The translations under genes and the position numbers were made by a program. Of a stretch of 64,000 bases of DNA, positions 33,959 to 43,979 are shown piece by piece. Location of the stretch: contig NZ_SMYL01000006.1 of the NCBI RefSeq assembly GCF_004358105.1, positions 124,001-188,000 of the forward strand, read 5' to 3'. The notes beneath the pieces were generated by a model. That model made no database searches, was not told the DNA's origin, and worked only from the letters and a program-made list of their open reading frames with translations. This DNA is from Sapientia aquatica. Lineage in GTDB: Bacteria; Pseudomonadota; Gammaproteobacteria; Burkholderiales; Burkholderiaceae_D. The stretch's first letter is position 1; the number at the start of each line of letters is the position of its first letter.

Positions 33959-36900
33959 ATGACGCAATTATCGCGCCGTCAGTTTCTCAAGATAACCGGA
34001 ACAACGGTTGCAGGCTCTAGCCTGGCGCTGCTCGGATTTATGCCGACAGCCGCACTTGCAGAAGTACGGCAATACAAACTTTCTCGCACGACGGAGACGC
34101 GCAATACTTGCCCGTATTGCTCCGTGGGTTGCGGCATATTGATGTACGGACTTGGTGATGGAGCCAAGAATGCGACCGCTAGCATTATTCATATCGAAGG
34201 CGACGCAGATCATCCAGTCAATCGCGGCACATTGTGTCCGAAAGGCGCGAGCTTGATCGACTTCATCCATAGCCCGAATCGCTTGCTGGCACCAGAATAC
34301 CGTGCGCCCGGCACTAACGAGTGGCAAAAGATTTCTTGGGATGACGCCCTAGACCGCATCGCCAAATTGATGAAGCAAGATCGCGACGCGAACTTCATCG
34401 AAAAAACTGCCGATGGGAAAACCGTTAATCGTTGGCTCTCAACCGGCATGTTAGCCGCTTCCGCCACGAGTAATGAGACAGCCTATTTGACCCACAAAAC
34501 CATGCGTAGCTTGGGGATGTTGGCATTTGATAATCAGGCGCGTGTATGACATGGTCCGACGGTGGCAGGTCTTGCCCCGACGTTTGGCCGTGGAGCGATG
34601 ACGAATCATTGGGTAGACATCAAAAATGCTGATGTAATCCTCGTCATGGGCGGCAATGCTGCCGAAGCACATCCTTGTGGCTTTAAATGGGTCACAGAAG
34701 CAAAAGCACATAATAAAGCCAAGTTGCTGGTCGTTGATCCGCGCTTTACGCGCACCGCATCGGTGGCCGATTATTACGTGGCAACGCGCACCGGAACGGA
34801 TATCGTGTTCCTTGGCGCGATTATTAATTACCTGTTAAGCAACGACAAAATTCAGCACGAGTATGTCAAGAACTACACTGACATGCCTTTCATCGTGCAC
34901 GAAGACTTTGCGTTGAACGACGGGCTGTATTCTGGCTACGACGAAAAAGCGGGCAAGTACACTGACAAATCGTCCTGGAGTTACGAGCTTGGCGCGGACG
35001 GTTACGCCAAAGTGGATCCAACGCTCCAGCATCCACGTTGCGTCTATCAATTAATGAAGAAGCACTATTCGCGTTACACCACCGAAATGGTGAGCAACGT
35101 GTGTGGCGTGCCAGCGGAAAAATTCAATCACATTGCCGAAACGTTAGCCTCGACCGCCGTACCGGGTCGCGCCGCAACGATTTTGTATGCATTGGGTTGG
35201 ACACATCACAGCACCGGCGCGCAAACAATACGCACTGGCGCGATGGTGCAGCTGTTGCTCGGCAATATCGGTATCGCTGGTGGCGGAATGAACGCTTTGC
35301 GCGGTCACTCCAATATTCAAGGCTTAACCGATTTGGGCTTGATGTCCAATCTGCTGCCCGGCTACATGACGTTGCCATCCGAGAGCGAGCAGGATTTTGA
35401 AGCTTACATTGGTGCGCGCGCCAAAAAACCTTTACGTCCGAATCAGCTTAGCTATTGGAAAAACTACCGCGCTTTCCACGTCAGTTTGATGAAATCGTGG
35501 TTCGGTGATGCCGCACAGGCGAGCAATAATTGGGGCTACGATTATTTACCTAAGCTCGATAAACCGTACGATTTGATGCAAGCCATTGAGTTAATGCATC
35601 AAGGGAAAATGAACGGCTATATCACCCAAGGTTTCAACATCTTGGCCTCGGCACCGAACAGCAAAAAAGTATCGGAAGGTTTATCCAAGCTGAAATTCTT
35701 GGTGGTGATGGATCCATTGGCGGTTGAAACAGCCGAATTCTGGAAGCCGCACGGCGAGTTCAATGACGTCGATCCAAGCAAAATTCAGACCGAAGTTTTC
35801 CGCCTGCCAACAAGCTGCTTCGCAGAAGAATCCGGTTCCTTGGTCAGTTCGTCACGGGTCTTGCAATGGCATTGGCAAGGTGCCGAACCACCGGGCGAAG
35901 CACGCAGCGATATCGACATCATGTCGGGCTTATTCTTGCGTCTGCGCTCGCTGTACAAAACCGAGGGCGGCAAATTCCCTGACCCAATCCTCAATCTGAC
36001 TTGGCCGTATGCAAAATCGTACAGCCCGCGTCCAGAAGAGTTGGCGCGCGAGTTCAACGGTCGGGCATTAGCTGACGTGGTCGATCCGAAAGACGCCACC
36101 AAAGTCTTGGTTAAAAAAGGTGAGCAGCTAGCCGGTTTTGCGCAACTGCGCGACGATGGCAGCACGACTAGCGGATGCTGGATTTTCTGCGGTTCCTGGC
36201 CTCAAACCGGTAACAACATGGCGCGCCGTGACAACAGCGATCCAACTGGCATCGGTCAAACCTTGAACTGGGCTTGGGCTTGGCCAGCCAACCGCCGCGT
36301 GTTGTACAACCGTGCTTCGTGCGACGTGAACGGTAAGCCATTCGACCCAACCCGCAAGCTGATTTCTTGGAACGGAACAGCGTGGACTGGCGCCGATGTG
36401 CCGGACTACAAAGCCGACGAACCACCAGAAAACGGCATGGGCCCGTTCATCATGACACCAGAAGGCGTTGGCTGCTTCTTTGCCAGCAAAGCGATGAACG
36501 AAGGTCCGTTCCCAGAGCATTATGAACCGTTTGAAAACCCGCTCGGCTACAACCCGCTGCATCCGAAAAACCCACGCGCCACCAGCAATCCAGCAGCACG
36601 CTTGTTTGCAGGCGACCGTGAGCAATTAGGTACGCACGAAGAGTATCCGCATGTGGCAACTAGTTACCGTTTGACCGAGCACTTCAACTATTGGACTAAA
36701 CACGCGAAGTTGAATGCCATTGTTCAACCTGAGCAGTTTGTCGAGATTGGCGAAGAGCTGGCTAAATCGGTCGGTGTCAAAGCCGGGGATCGGGTCAAGG
36801 TAAGCTCTAAGCGCGGACACATGGTAGCCAAAGCGGTGGTCACCAAGCGTATCAAGCCCTTAACGATTGAAGGCAAAACGGTACAAACCGTCGGCTTGCC

Positions 36901-37030
36901 GCATCACTGGGGATTTGCGGGGGTAGCTAAACCAGGCTATTTCGTTAACACACTGACGCCAGAAGTAGGCGATGCGAATACCCAAACACCGGAATTCAAA
37001 TCGTTTTTGGTCAAAGTCGAAAAAGCTTAG
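33959..37030 (+). CDS. fdnG: Formate dehydrogenase-N alpha subunit, selenoprotein
   Basis: 1023 residues when the in-frame TGA at 34547-34549 is read as selenocysteine 197, within the invariant context ARV-U-HGPTVAG. A Tat signal (SRRQFLK) leads it to the periplasm. Cys51, Cys54, Cys58 and Cys93 (CPYCSVGC, TLCPKG) hold a [4Fe-4S] cluster, followed by the molybdopterin-bisMGD domains (GRGAMTNHWVDIKNAD, VDPRFTRTA, IGIAGGGMNALRGHSN, and C-terminal LPHHWGF). It oxidises formate to CO2. A stop-aware reader would split it into a 197-codon and an 820-codon frame, but it is one intact gene. Operon with the beta and gamma subunits follows. Confidence 0.95.
34547..34578 (+). promoter_or_regulatory. Bacterial SECIS element after the Sec UGA
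   Basis: Eleven bases after the UGA (34547-34549), bases 34561-34578 fold as GG, bulged U34563, GGC, a loop with GGUCU (34568-34572), GCC, CC. The bulged U, GGUCU loop and 11-base spacing are the features bound by SelB in Escherichia coli fdhF and fdnG. This directs selenocysteine insertion at codon 197 and lies inside the coding region. Confidence 0.93.
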
Positions 37031-37039
37031 GGGAACACT

Positions 37040-37957
37040 ATGTCACTTCAATCTCTTGATATTAAACGGCTCTCGGCCACTACCGTTGAGCCACCATCCG
37101 CGCGCGAACCGATCACCGGAACCGTCGCCAAACTGATCGACGTCACCAAATGCATAGGCTGTAAAGCTTGCCAAACGGCGTGCATGGAGTGGAACGATCT
37201 GCGTGACGAAGTCGGTGAAAACCACGGCACGTACGACAATCCGCGCGATATGTCCGAACATTCTTGGACGGTGATGCGCTTTTCGGAATACGAAAATCCC
37301 AACGGGAATTTGGAATGGTTAATCCGTAAAGACGGCTGTATGCACTGCGAAGACCCAGGTTGTCTCAAAGCCTGTCCTTCGCCGGGCGCCATTGTCCAAT
37401 ACACCAACGGCATCGTCGATTTTCATGAAGAAAACTGCATCGGCTGCGGCTACTGCGTCAGTGGTTGCCCATTCGATGTGCCGCGAATTTCCAAGAAAGA
37501 TAATCGGGCTTACAAGTGCACTCTGTGTTCCGACCGTGTCGCCGTGGGTCAAGAACCGGCATGTGTTAAATCCTGTCCAACTGGAGCCATCGTGTTCGGC
37601 ACCAAAGAAGACATGAAGCAGCACGCCGAAGAACGCATTATCGACTTGAAATCACGCGGCTTCGATCAAGCTGGCTTGTACGATCCAGCCGGTGTGGGCG
37701 GTACGCACGTCATGTACGTGTTGCACCACGCGGACAATCCATCGCTGTATCACGGCTTGCCCAACAAACCGCGCATTTCACCAATGATCGGTGTCTGGAA
37801 AGGCTTAGCTAAACCTTTGGCAGTTGCGAGCATGGCAGCAGCAGCCTTGATCGGGTTCTTCCACTACACCCGCATCGGCCCGAACGAAGTCAGTGAGGAA
37901 GAAGAGCGCGAAGCCATTGAGGAAGCCCAAGCAAGTAAGGAGGCGCATCATGAGTAA
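37040..37957 (+). CDS. fdnH: Formate dehydrogenase-N beta subunit (iron-sulfur)
   Basis: 305 residues with four [4Fe-4S] cysteine groups: [44 protein letters not shown], and the split CTLCSD / [12 protein letters not shown]-terminal membrane helix (about 255-275, [17 protein letters not shown]) anchors it. It carries electrons from the selenoprotein to the cytochrome b subunit. GGGGAAC precedes the ATG, nine bases after fdnG. The stop overlaps the fdnI start by eight bases. Confidence 0.95.
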   Translation: MSLQSLDIKRLSATTVEPPSAREPITGTVAKLIDVTKCIGCKACQTACMEWNDLRDEVGENHGTYDNPRDMSEHSWTVMRFSEYENPNGNLEWLIRKDGCMHCEDPGCLKACPSPGAIVQYTNGIVDFHEENCIGCGYCVSGCPFDVPRISKKDNRAYKCTLCSDRVAVGQEPACVKSCPTGAIVFGTKEDMKQHAEERIIDLKSRGFDQAGLYDPAGVGGTHVMYVLHHADNPSLYHGLPNKPRISPMIGVWKGLAKPLAVASMAAAALIGFFHYTRIGPNEVSEEEEREAIEEAQASKEAHHE

Positions 37958-38597
37958 CGAGAAAGAAAATTTGCAGATCGAACGGTACACGCCCAACGAT
38001 CGCAGCTTTCACTGGGCGACAGCTATTAGCTTCATCCTGTTAGCAATCTCTGGCTTAGCGATGTTTCACCCGGCGTTGTTTTGGTTGTCCAACCTGCTCG
38101 GCGGCGGTCAATGGACGCGCATTTTGCATCCGTTTATCGGACTGTTGATGTTTGGCTTGTTTGCGATTTTGGTGTACCGTTTTTGGCACCACAATTTGAT
38201 GGAACCGGTCGATTGGCAATGGCTCAAGCAAATTGACGACGTGCTCAATAATCGTGAAGAAAAGCTGCCGCACATCGGTCGTTATAACGGCGGACAAAAG
38301 CTGCTGTTCTTCACATTGCTTGGCTGCATGATCGGTTTGCTGTTGTCGGGCTTGGTCATTTGGCGGGCGTATTTTTCTTGGATTTTTCCGATTGGAATAA
38401 TACGTTTTTCTGCTCTACTGCATGCCTTCTGCGCGTTTATTCTCATTACCAGCATCATCGTGCACATTTATGCCGCAATTTGGGTCAAAGGCTCGATCGG
38501 CGCGATGGTACGTGGCAAAGTGAGTTTTGGCTGGGCGCGCAAACATCATCGCCTGTGGTTTGATGAAATTGTCAAAACGCCTAACGAGAAGCAGTAA
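37950..38597 (+). CDS. fdnI: Formate dehydrogenase-N gamma subunit (cytochrome b556)
   Basis: 215 residues from the ATG at 37950, which has an AAGGAGG site. Four membrane helices carry the heme and quinone site: [38 protein letters not shown], then [15 protein letters not shown] and [23 protein letters not shown]. The histidines in helices 1, 2 and 4 are the expected heme b ligands. It passes electrons from formate to the quinone pool. A terminator follows, separating it from fdhE. Confidence 0.93.
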   Translation: MSNEKENLQIERYTPNDRSFHWATAISFILLAISGLAMFHPALFWLSNLLGGGQWTRILHPFIGLLMFGLFAILVYRFWHHNLMEPVDWQWLKQIDDVLNNREEKLPHIGRYNGGQKLLFFTLLGCMIGLLLSGLVIWRAYFSWIFPIGIIRFSALLHAFCAFILITSIIVHIYAAIWVKGSIGAMVRGKVSFGWARKHHRLWFDEIVKTPNEKQ

Positions 38598-38666
38598 ACA
38601 TTGCAACAACGATCACTGTCCCTACTCATCCGTCCATCTATCGAATAGCGAAATAGTGTGACAACC

Positions 38667-38702
38667 CAGCCGACGTTAAAGTACCGCGTCGGCTGTGGTT
38701 TT
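38667..38702 (+). terminator. Intrinsic terminator after fdnGHI
   Basis: CAGCCGACG (38667-38675) pairs with CGTCGGCTG (38687-38695), extended by AACC/GGTT across one mismatch, followed by TGGTTTT. The position 70 bases after fdnI suits an operon end, with fdhE-selAB served by read-through or their own promoter. Confidence 0.6.
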
Positions 38703-38782
38703 AAAAATGGTCTAAACTACCCTATCTCTATTGTCCGCGTGACGGATACCTTTCAAATTTTGCATCTGCTACTGGAATAATC

Positions 38783-39793
38783 TTGGTACAACGAATCATT
38801 GAACGTGGCGAAATCGAATCGCTCGACCACACTGCGCTTCCGCGTTTGCTTTTACCGGAAACAGCAGAAGCGACATTTACCGCCCGCACTAAGCGTTTGG
38901 CTGACTTAGCGGCTGGCAAGGTTGCCGGCATCGCTTTCAACCCAGCGTTAAGCGGCTACTTAAACTTGATGCGCGAAGTCACTGCGGCGCAAGCCGAAAT
39001 CGCGGCGGAACTAAGCGCAACCGATTTGGACATGCCAGACCAAAAGTCGCTCGACTTGGCGCTAGAACACATGATGCCGCCCTTGGCTGCACAATTAAAA
39101 CGTCCAGCGATTTGGCACGCGATTCTCAATAAATTGATCGACAAACTGGCCCACTCAAACAATGGCGAACGCATCGAACTCAACGCCGTATTGACCAGCT
39201 TGCGCGCACTCAACGAGGAAGAACTCGACGAGCAAGCCGATGCCGTGCTCGCTCAGCGGCATGAAGACGTTAATCCGGCGCAAGCGCCGTTCATCGCCGC
39301 CGCCTTGCAAATACTGTGGACCGCCCGCGCCGCCAAACTCAAGCAGCAACAAGTGCCGATGTTGGAAACGTTCACGCTGTGCCCCGTCTGCGGTTCGCAT
39401 CCAGTCGCCAGCGTCATTCGGATCGGCGGACAATCGCAAGGTTATCGCTATCTCACCTGCGGCATGTGCGCCAGTCAGTGGCACATGGTGCGTATCAAAT
39501 GTGCCAGTTGCGAGCAAAACGGCAAAATTTCCTATCAAGGCCTCGATCCTATCGACGCACCCGAACCAGCCGCCGCGCCGGACAATAAAGCCAATGATCC
39601 ACGCAAATATGTGCGCGCCGAAACCTGCGGCGATTGCCATTGCTACACCAAGATTTTTAACCAAGAACACGACTACAACGCGGAACCGTTTGTCGATGAT
39701 TTAGCCAGCTTAACGCTCGACATTTTGGTCAGCGAAGCCGGTTACACTCGCGGCAACACAAATCCTTTGCTGTGGTTTGGAGAAAATGCATGA
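38783..39793 (+). CDS. fdhE: Formate dehydrogenase accessory protein FdhE
   Basis: 336 residues starting at TTG 38783. No ATG or GTG lies further up in frame, and the opening VQRIIERGEIESL matches the family N-terminus. FdhE is a cytoplasmic rubredoxin-like protein needed for maturation of Tat-exported formate dehydrogenases. Four CxxC pairs are seen (CPVC, CGMC, CASC, CGDC) from about residue 202, the metal-binding hallmark. The ribosome site is weak. Its TGA overlaps the selA ATG (ATGA), so FdhE and the Sec genes are coupled. Confidence 0.92.
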   Translation: MVQRIIERGEIESLDHTALPRLLLPETAEATFTARTKRLADLAAGKVAGIAFNPALSGYLNLMREVTAAQAEIAAELSATDLDMPDQKSLDLALEHMMPPLAAQLKRPAIWHAILNKLIDKLAHSNNGERIELNAVLTSLRALNEEELDEQADAVLAQRHEDVNPAQAPFIAAALQILWTARAAKLKQQQVPMLETFTLCPVCGSHPVASVIRIGGQSQGYRYLTCGMCASQWHMVRIKCASCEQNGKISYQGLDPIDAPEPAAAPDNKANDPRKYVRAETCGDCHCYTKIFNQEHDYNAEPFVDDLASLTLDILVSEAGYTRGNTNPLLWFGENA

Positions 39794-41214
39794 CATCCGC
39801 CGCGCCAGTAACACCTTTTCCTAATCGAGCAGTTCGCCTGCCTTCGGTTGATAAGGTATTGCTGGAAGCCGGTGAATTAATTGAACAGCACGGGCGCAGT
39901 CGGATTGTCAAAGCCGTGCAATCGGTGTTGGCCGATTTACGCAAATCGGCTTTGGCAGCAGAAGCACCTTCCGAAGCGCCGAGCATCGCCACCATCATCA
40001 ACCAAGTCAGCGCCCAGCTTGAGCAGCAAGATCGCTCGAATTTAAAAAAGATGTTCAACCTGACTGGTACGGTGTTGCACACCAATTTGGGTCGAGCGTT
40101 ATTACCCGATGTGGCAGTCAAAGCGGTGGTCGATGCGATGACTTCGCCCACCAATTTAGAATTCGATTTAGACACGGGCAAACGCGGCGACCGCGATGAT
40201 TTAGTCGAAGAGTTGCTGTGCGAATTAACCGGTGCCGAAGCCGCCACCATCGTCAACAACAATGCCGCCGCTGTTTTACTGTTACTCAACACCATGGCAA
40301 TGGGCAAAGAAGTGATCGTCTCGCGCGGTGAATTAGTTGAAATCGGCGGCGCATTTCGTATCCCCGACATCATGCAACGCGCCGGTGCCAAATTGCGCGA
40401 AACAGGTGCCACTAATCGCACGCACTTGAGCGACTACAGCAATGCGATCAACGCCGATACCGCGCTCTTGATGAAAGTCCATTGCAGCAATTACGTCATC
40501 ACCGGCTTCACCAAAAGTGTCGAATTATCCGACATCACTGCCTTAGGACGCGAACGTTCGATCCCGACTGCCGTTGATTTAGGGAGCGGCACGCTGATTG
40601 ATTTAGAGCAGTTCGGACTAGTGCGCGAACCGACCGTGCGCGAATCTGTAGAAGCTGGCGCTGATCTGGTCACGTTCAGCGGCGACAAACTTCTGGGTGG
40701 CCCGCAAGCCGGCATTATCGTTGGTCGCGCCGATTTAATCGCGCAGATCAAACGCAATCCATTAAAGCGGGCATTGCGGGTCGGTAAGCTCACCTTAGCC
40801 GCCTTGGAGCCTGTATTAGCGCTCTATCGCTCACCGGAATTGCTAACCCAACGTTTGACCACGTTCCGATTGCTCACGCGCCCAAGAACAGAAATGCAGC
40901 AGCAAGCCGACATTCTTATCCCGCTGTTACAACAACAACTCGGCGCGGCTTATCTGGTCCAAGGTGAAGAAATGGCCAGCCAAGTTGGCAGCGGCGCGTT
41001 ACCAATCGACCAGTTACCGAGCTTTGGCCTGACGATACGCGCCAACCCAGCGCACAAACAAAGCAATCCATTAGGCCGACTTGAAGCCGCATTCCGGCAT
41101 TTACCGCGCCCAGTCATCGGGCGCATTGCCAATGACACTTTCTTTTTGGATTTACGCTGTCTGGATGGCGACCAAGACGAATTTATCGCGCAACTCAACT
41201 TACTAAAACCATGA
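39790..41214 (+). CDS. selA: L-seryl-tRNA(Sec) selenium transferase
   Basis: 474 residues from the ATG at 39790 (overlapping fdhE as ATGA); a GTG at 39772 is possible but would extend into fdhE. SelA is a PLP enzyme that turns seryl-tRNA(Sec) into selenocysteyl-tRNA(Sec) using selenophosphate. Visible are RLPSVDKVL, TGTVLHTNLGRALLP, TNLEFDLDTGKRGDR, and the PLP lysine in TFSGDKLLGGPQAG (Lys300). Length is normal. Its stop overlaps selB by ATGA. Selenophosphate synthase (selD) is not in the window. Confidence 0.96.
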   Translation: MTSAAPVTPFPNRAVRLPSVDKVLLEAGELIEQHGRSRIVKAVQSVLADLRKSALAAEAPSEAPSIATIINQVSAQLEQQDRSNLKKMFNLTGTVLHTNLGRALLPDVAVKAVVDAMTSPTNLEFDLDTGKRGDRDDLVEELLCELTGAEAATIVNNNAAAVLLLLNTMAMGKEVIVSRGELVEIGGAFRIPDIMQRAGAKLRETGATNRTHLSDYSNAINADTALLMKVHCSNYVITGFTKSVELSDITALGRERSIPTAVDLGSGTLIDLEQFGLVREPTVRESVEAGADLVTFSGDKLLGGPQAGIIVGRADLIAQIKRNPLKRALRVGKLTLAALEPVLALYRSPELLTQRLTTFRLLTRPRTEMQQQADILIPLLQQQLGAAYLVQGEEMASQVGSGALPIDQLPSFGLTIRANPAHKQSNPLGRLEAAFRHLPRPVIGRIANDTFFLDLRCLDGDQDEFIAQLNLLKP

Positions 41215-43142
41215 TTGTTGGCACCTCCGGACACATTGATCACGGTAAAACCACATTAAGCCGCGCCTTAACCGGCGTCGATACTGATCGTCTAAAAGAA
41301 GAAAAAGAGCGCGGCATTTCCATCGAGCTCGGCTACGCTTACACGCCTTTACCAAATGGCGATGTGCTCGGTTTAATCGATGTGCCAGGACACGAAAAGC
41401 TCATTCACACCATGGCAGCCGGCGCAAGCGGCATCGACTACGCGCTACTCGTCATCGCAGCCGACGATGGCGTAATGCCGCAAACGCACGAGCATTTAGC
41501 GATCTTGGAGCTACTCGGCATTCAACGCGGCGTGGTCGCGCTGACCAAAGTTGATCGAGTTGACGCCGAACGTATCGCAACCGTTAAAACCGAAATACAG
41601 CATTTGTTGGCCGAGACACCCTTCGCAAACGCCCCGATCTTCGCCACCCAAGCGCATCTGGAAAACGATGTTGGTGTGGCCGAACTGAAAGCCCACTTAA
41701 TCACGGTGGCGCAGTCTCTGGCAAAAAAGGAATCGCGCCAACTATTTCGCTTAGCGATTGATCGCGTGTTCACGTTAAGCGGTAAAGGTTTATTCGTCGC
41801 CGGAACCGCCTCGTCGGGCTCGGTCAGCATCGGTGACACAATCACCTTAGCGCCATCCGGCAAAACGGTACGCGTGCGCAGCATCCACGCCCAAAATCGG
41901 CCGGTAGAAATCGGCTACGCTGGTCAGCGTCTTTCCATGAATGTGGTCGGCATCGAAAAAGATCAAGTTGACCGCGGCGACTGGGCCACAGCAGCAGCGT
42001 TGGCGGAATGTTCCAACCGACTCGATGTGGATTTGCAATTACTCGCCAGCGCTGGCCTAAGCTTAAAGCCTTGGTCACAAGTGCACGTGCATCTTGGCGC
42101 AGCGCATCGAATTGCCCGCGTATTGATGTTAGACGGAGAAACCATCGAACCAAGACAGCGCGCACGAGCGCAATTAGTTTTTGACCGCCCAGTGCATGCC
42201 GTTCCCGGGGACCGTTTCGTCATCCGCAACGCCCAAGCGCTACGCACGATTGGTGGTGGCCGCATTCTCGATCCGTTTGGCCCTGCGCGCAAACGGCGTA
42301 GCGCGGAACGTCGTACATGGCTCGATGCGCTCAGCAATTTTCTCGCTAGCGACAATCCACAATTATTGATTCAACACAACCCCGTTGGCATTCGTCGCTC
42401 TATGCTGACAAGGCTAACTCAACGCGCTGCCGATCAATTGCCCACGAATACGGATTCAGTCGAAATTCCCTTGCGAGGTGACGACGCGATTATTTTGTCG
42501 CGTCCGGCATTCGATGCACTTAGCACCAAAATCGTCGAAGCGTTACGCAGTTTCCACAGCAGTTTTCCCGATGAAATCGGCCCGCAACATGCACGCCTAA
42601 AACGCATCGTCGCGCCCGAGATCGACGACACCTTGTGGCGCAGCCTAACCGAGCAACTGATTCAACTGGGCAGCATTGTTGCGCAAGGCCCGTGGCTGCG
42701 CTTACCCGAGCACAATGTCGAATTGGAACCCGCGCAGCAAGCATTGGCTGACACCTTGCTCGCTACTCTGCACGAGGCGCAATTCGATCCCCCGTGGGTT
42801 CGCGATTTGGCCAAGCAACACCAACAAAATGAAGAAGTGGTACGCAATTTATTACGCAAATTAGCCTTGCGCGGGCAGGTCTATCAAATCGTGCGCGATT
42901 TGTATTGCCATCCACAGCTTATTGCTGAGTTAGCCAAACTCATCGAATCGATTGCCGCCCCCGCAACGCCGACTAGCAGTTATCGCCAAGTCAACGCCGC
43001 CGCGTTTCGCGACGCCAGCGGAATGGGTCGTAAACGCGCGATTCAATTTCTGGAGTTCTTCGATCGCGTCGGCTATACTCGCCGCCTGCGCGATGTGCAC
43101 GTTCTGCGCACTGACAGCCCTTGGCAAAGCGAGAATACGTAG
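41211..43142 (+). CDS. selB: Selenocysteine-specific elongation factor
   Basis: 643 residues. The GTPase motifs are intact: G1 GHIDHGKTT (7-15), effector region KERGISIELGYAY, G3 DVPGHEKLIHTM, and G4 TKVD. EF-Tu-like domains 2 and 3 follow, then winged-helix repeats in the C-terminal third (PPWVRDLAKQHQQ, then YRQVNAAAFRDASGMGRKRAIQFLEFFD) that bind the SECIS RNA. It delivers selenocysteyl-tRNA to the ribosome at the fdnG UGA. selC begins 25 bases after its stop. Confidence 0.96.
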   Translation: MIVGTSGHIDHGKTTLSRALTGVDTDRLKEEKERGISIELGYAYTPLPNGDVLGLIDVPGHEKLIHTMAAGASGIDYALLVIAADDGVMPQTHEHLAILELLGIQRGVVALTKVDRVDAERIATVKTEIQHLLAETPFANAPIFATQAHLENDVGVAELKAHLITVAQSLAKKESRQLFRLAIDRVFTLSGKGLFVAGTASSGSVSIGDTITLAPSGKTVRVRSIHAQNRPVEIGYAGQRLSMNVVGIEKDQVDRGDWATAAALAECSNRLDVDLQLLASAGLSLKPWSQVHVHLGAAHRIARVLMLDGETIEPRQRARAQLVFDRPVHAVPGDRFVIRNAQALRTIGGGRILDPFGPARKRRSAERRTWLDALSNFLASDNPQLLIQHNPVGIRRSMLTRLTQRAADQLPTNTDSVEIPLRGDDAIILSRPAFDALSTKIVEALRSFHSSFPDEIGPQHARLKRIVAPEIDDTLWRSLTEQLIQLGSIVAQGPWLRLPEHNVELEPAQQALADTLLATLHEAQFDPPWVRDLAKQHQQNEEVVRNLLRKLALRGQVYQIVRDLYCHPQLIAELAKLIESIAAPATPTSSYRQVNAAAFRDASGMGRKRAIQFLEFFDRVGYTRRLRDVHVLRTDSPWQSENT

Positions 43143-43167
43143 TACAGTAGTTTTAAGCAGCAACAAT

Positions 43168-43263
43168 GGAAGGCACACGTATCCGGTGGTGCGGGCGGGC
43201 TTCAAACCCGTCAGGGGATGTCTATCATTCTCTCGTAAGTTCGACTCTTACTGTCTTCCGCCA
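43168..43263 (+). tRNA. selC: tRNA-Sec (anticodon TCA)
   Basis: 96 bases including an encoded CCA. The acceptor GGAAGGCA pairs with TGTCTTCC over eight base pairs (one G-T), as in bacterial tRNA-Sec. The anticodon stem CGGG/CCCG flanks the loop CTTCAAA with TCA at 43202-43204. A long variable arm (GGGGATG with CATTCTC) and a T arm GTAAG-TTCGACT-CTTAC follow, and G precedes the CCA. It lies directly downstream of selB and decodes the fdnG UGA. Confidence 0.96.
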
Positions 43264-43330
43264 ATTCATTTCACCATTAATCCAAACAAGCTTTTGCCGA
43301 TTTCTGGACCAACACAAATTTTGGACGAAA

Positions 43331-43359
43331 AAAAACGGCGAAACCAATTCGCCGTTTTT
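43331..43359. terminator. Bidirectional intrinsic terminator
   Basis: A perfect 12-base-pair stem, AAAAACGGCGAA (43331-43342) with TTCGCCGTTTTT (43348-43359) and a five-base loop, carries A-runs on the left and T-runs on the right, so it can end the selC/selB transcript on the + strand and the DUF2147 transcript on the minus strand. Confidence 0.9.
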
Positions 43360-43374
43360 CACTATTGCTCACAA

Positions 43375-43827
43375 TTACTGTTCACGCACCCACACTTGGC
43401 TGCGACCAAGCATTGGAATTCCAATATAACCGCGCACATTGAGTTTCTTGCCGCCGTCTTTGAGCACCAATTTGCTTTTATACACTTCGCCATTGTCCGG
43501 ATCGAGAATGGTGCCGCCGTTGTATTCGTCACCGTCTTTTTTCAAGCCATTCAAAATCGTCATGCCTAGCACTGGCTGACCTTTTAAGGCGCCTTCGCAT
43601 TTAACGCAATTTGGATTTTGATCTTCGTTCGGCTCTCTGAACAATTTTTCAATCTTGCCGGACAGTTCGCCGTTGGTTTCGGTAATCCGAATCAGCGCCC
43701 TCGATTTACCGGTCACATCATCGATGTTTTTCCACAATCCCACCGGCGTTTGCTGAGCTTGCGCTCCCAAACTCAACAAGGCCATTCCAATTCCCGCTGC
43801 AATTACGCTTACTTTTTTGATCGTCAT
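43375..43827 (-). CDS. DUF2147 exported protein
   Basis: 150 residues with a signal peptide ending GAQAQ. The mature sequence shows the DUF2147 pattern: PVGLWKNIDDVTGKSRALIRI, CVKCEGALKGQPVLGMTIL with two Cys, GGTILDPDNGEVYKSKL, and KLNVRGYIGIPMLGRSQVW. These are small periplasmic beta-barrel-like proteins of unknown role. It is a single-gene unit bounded by the terminator on its 3' side. The start ATG at 43827 has AGGAGAC upstream on the minus strand. Confidence 0.9.
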   Translation of the reverse strand: MTIKKVSVIAAGIGMALLSLGAQAQQTPVGLWKNIDDVTGKSRALIRITETNGELSGKIEKLFREPNEDQNPNCVKCEGALKGQPVLGMTILNGLKKDGDEYNGGTILDPDNGEVYKSKLVLKDGGKKLNVRGYIGIPMLGRSQVWVREQ

Positions 43828-43979
43828 ACAGGTCTCCTAGGGAAATTTCTTCGTTTGAATTTCTACTACTTGGCTTGATTCCTACATCGTGAATTGTGCT
43901 GACGGTAAAGCAAACGTTAAACTGGACTGAGATAACTGTCGCTCATATTCAGTCCAGTCTTGGCAGAAATTACCCGCGA

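Noticed and set aside
33959-34549. Truncated formate dehydrogenase gene, possible pseudogene or frameshift
   Set aside because: The stop is a TGA in the invariant Sec context followed by a correct SECIS, and selA, selB and selC are nearby.
36128-36625. Minus-strand frame of 165 codons opposite fdnG
   Set aside because: Shadow of the fdnG coding frame; no independent evidence.
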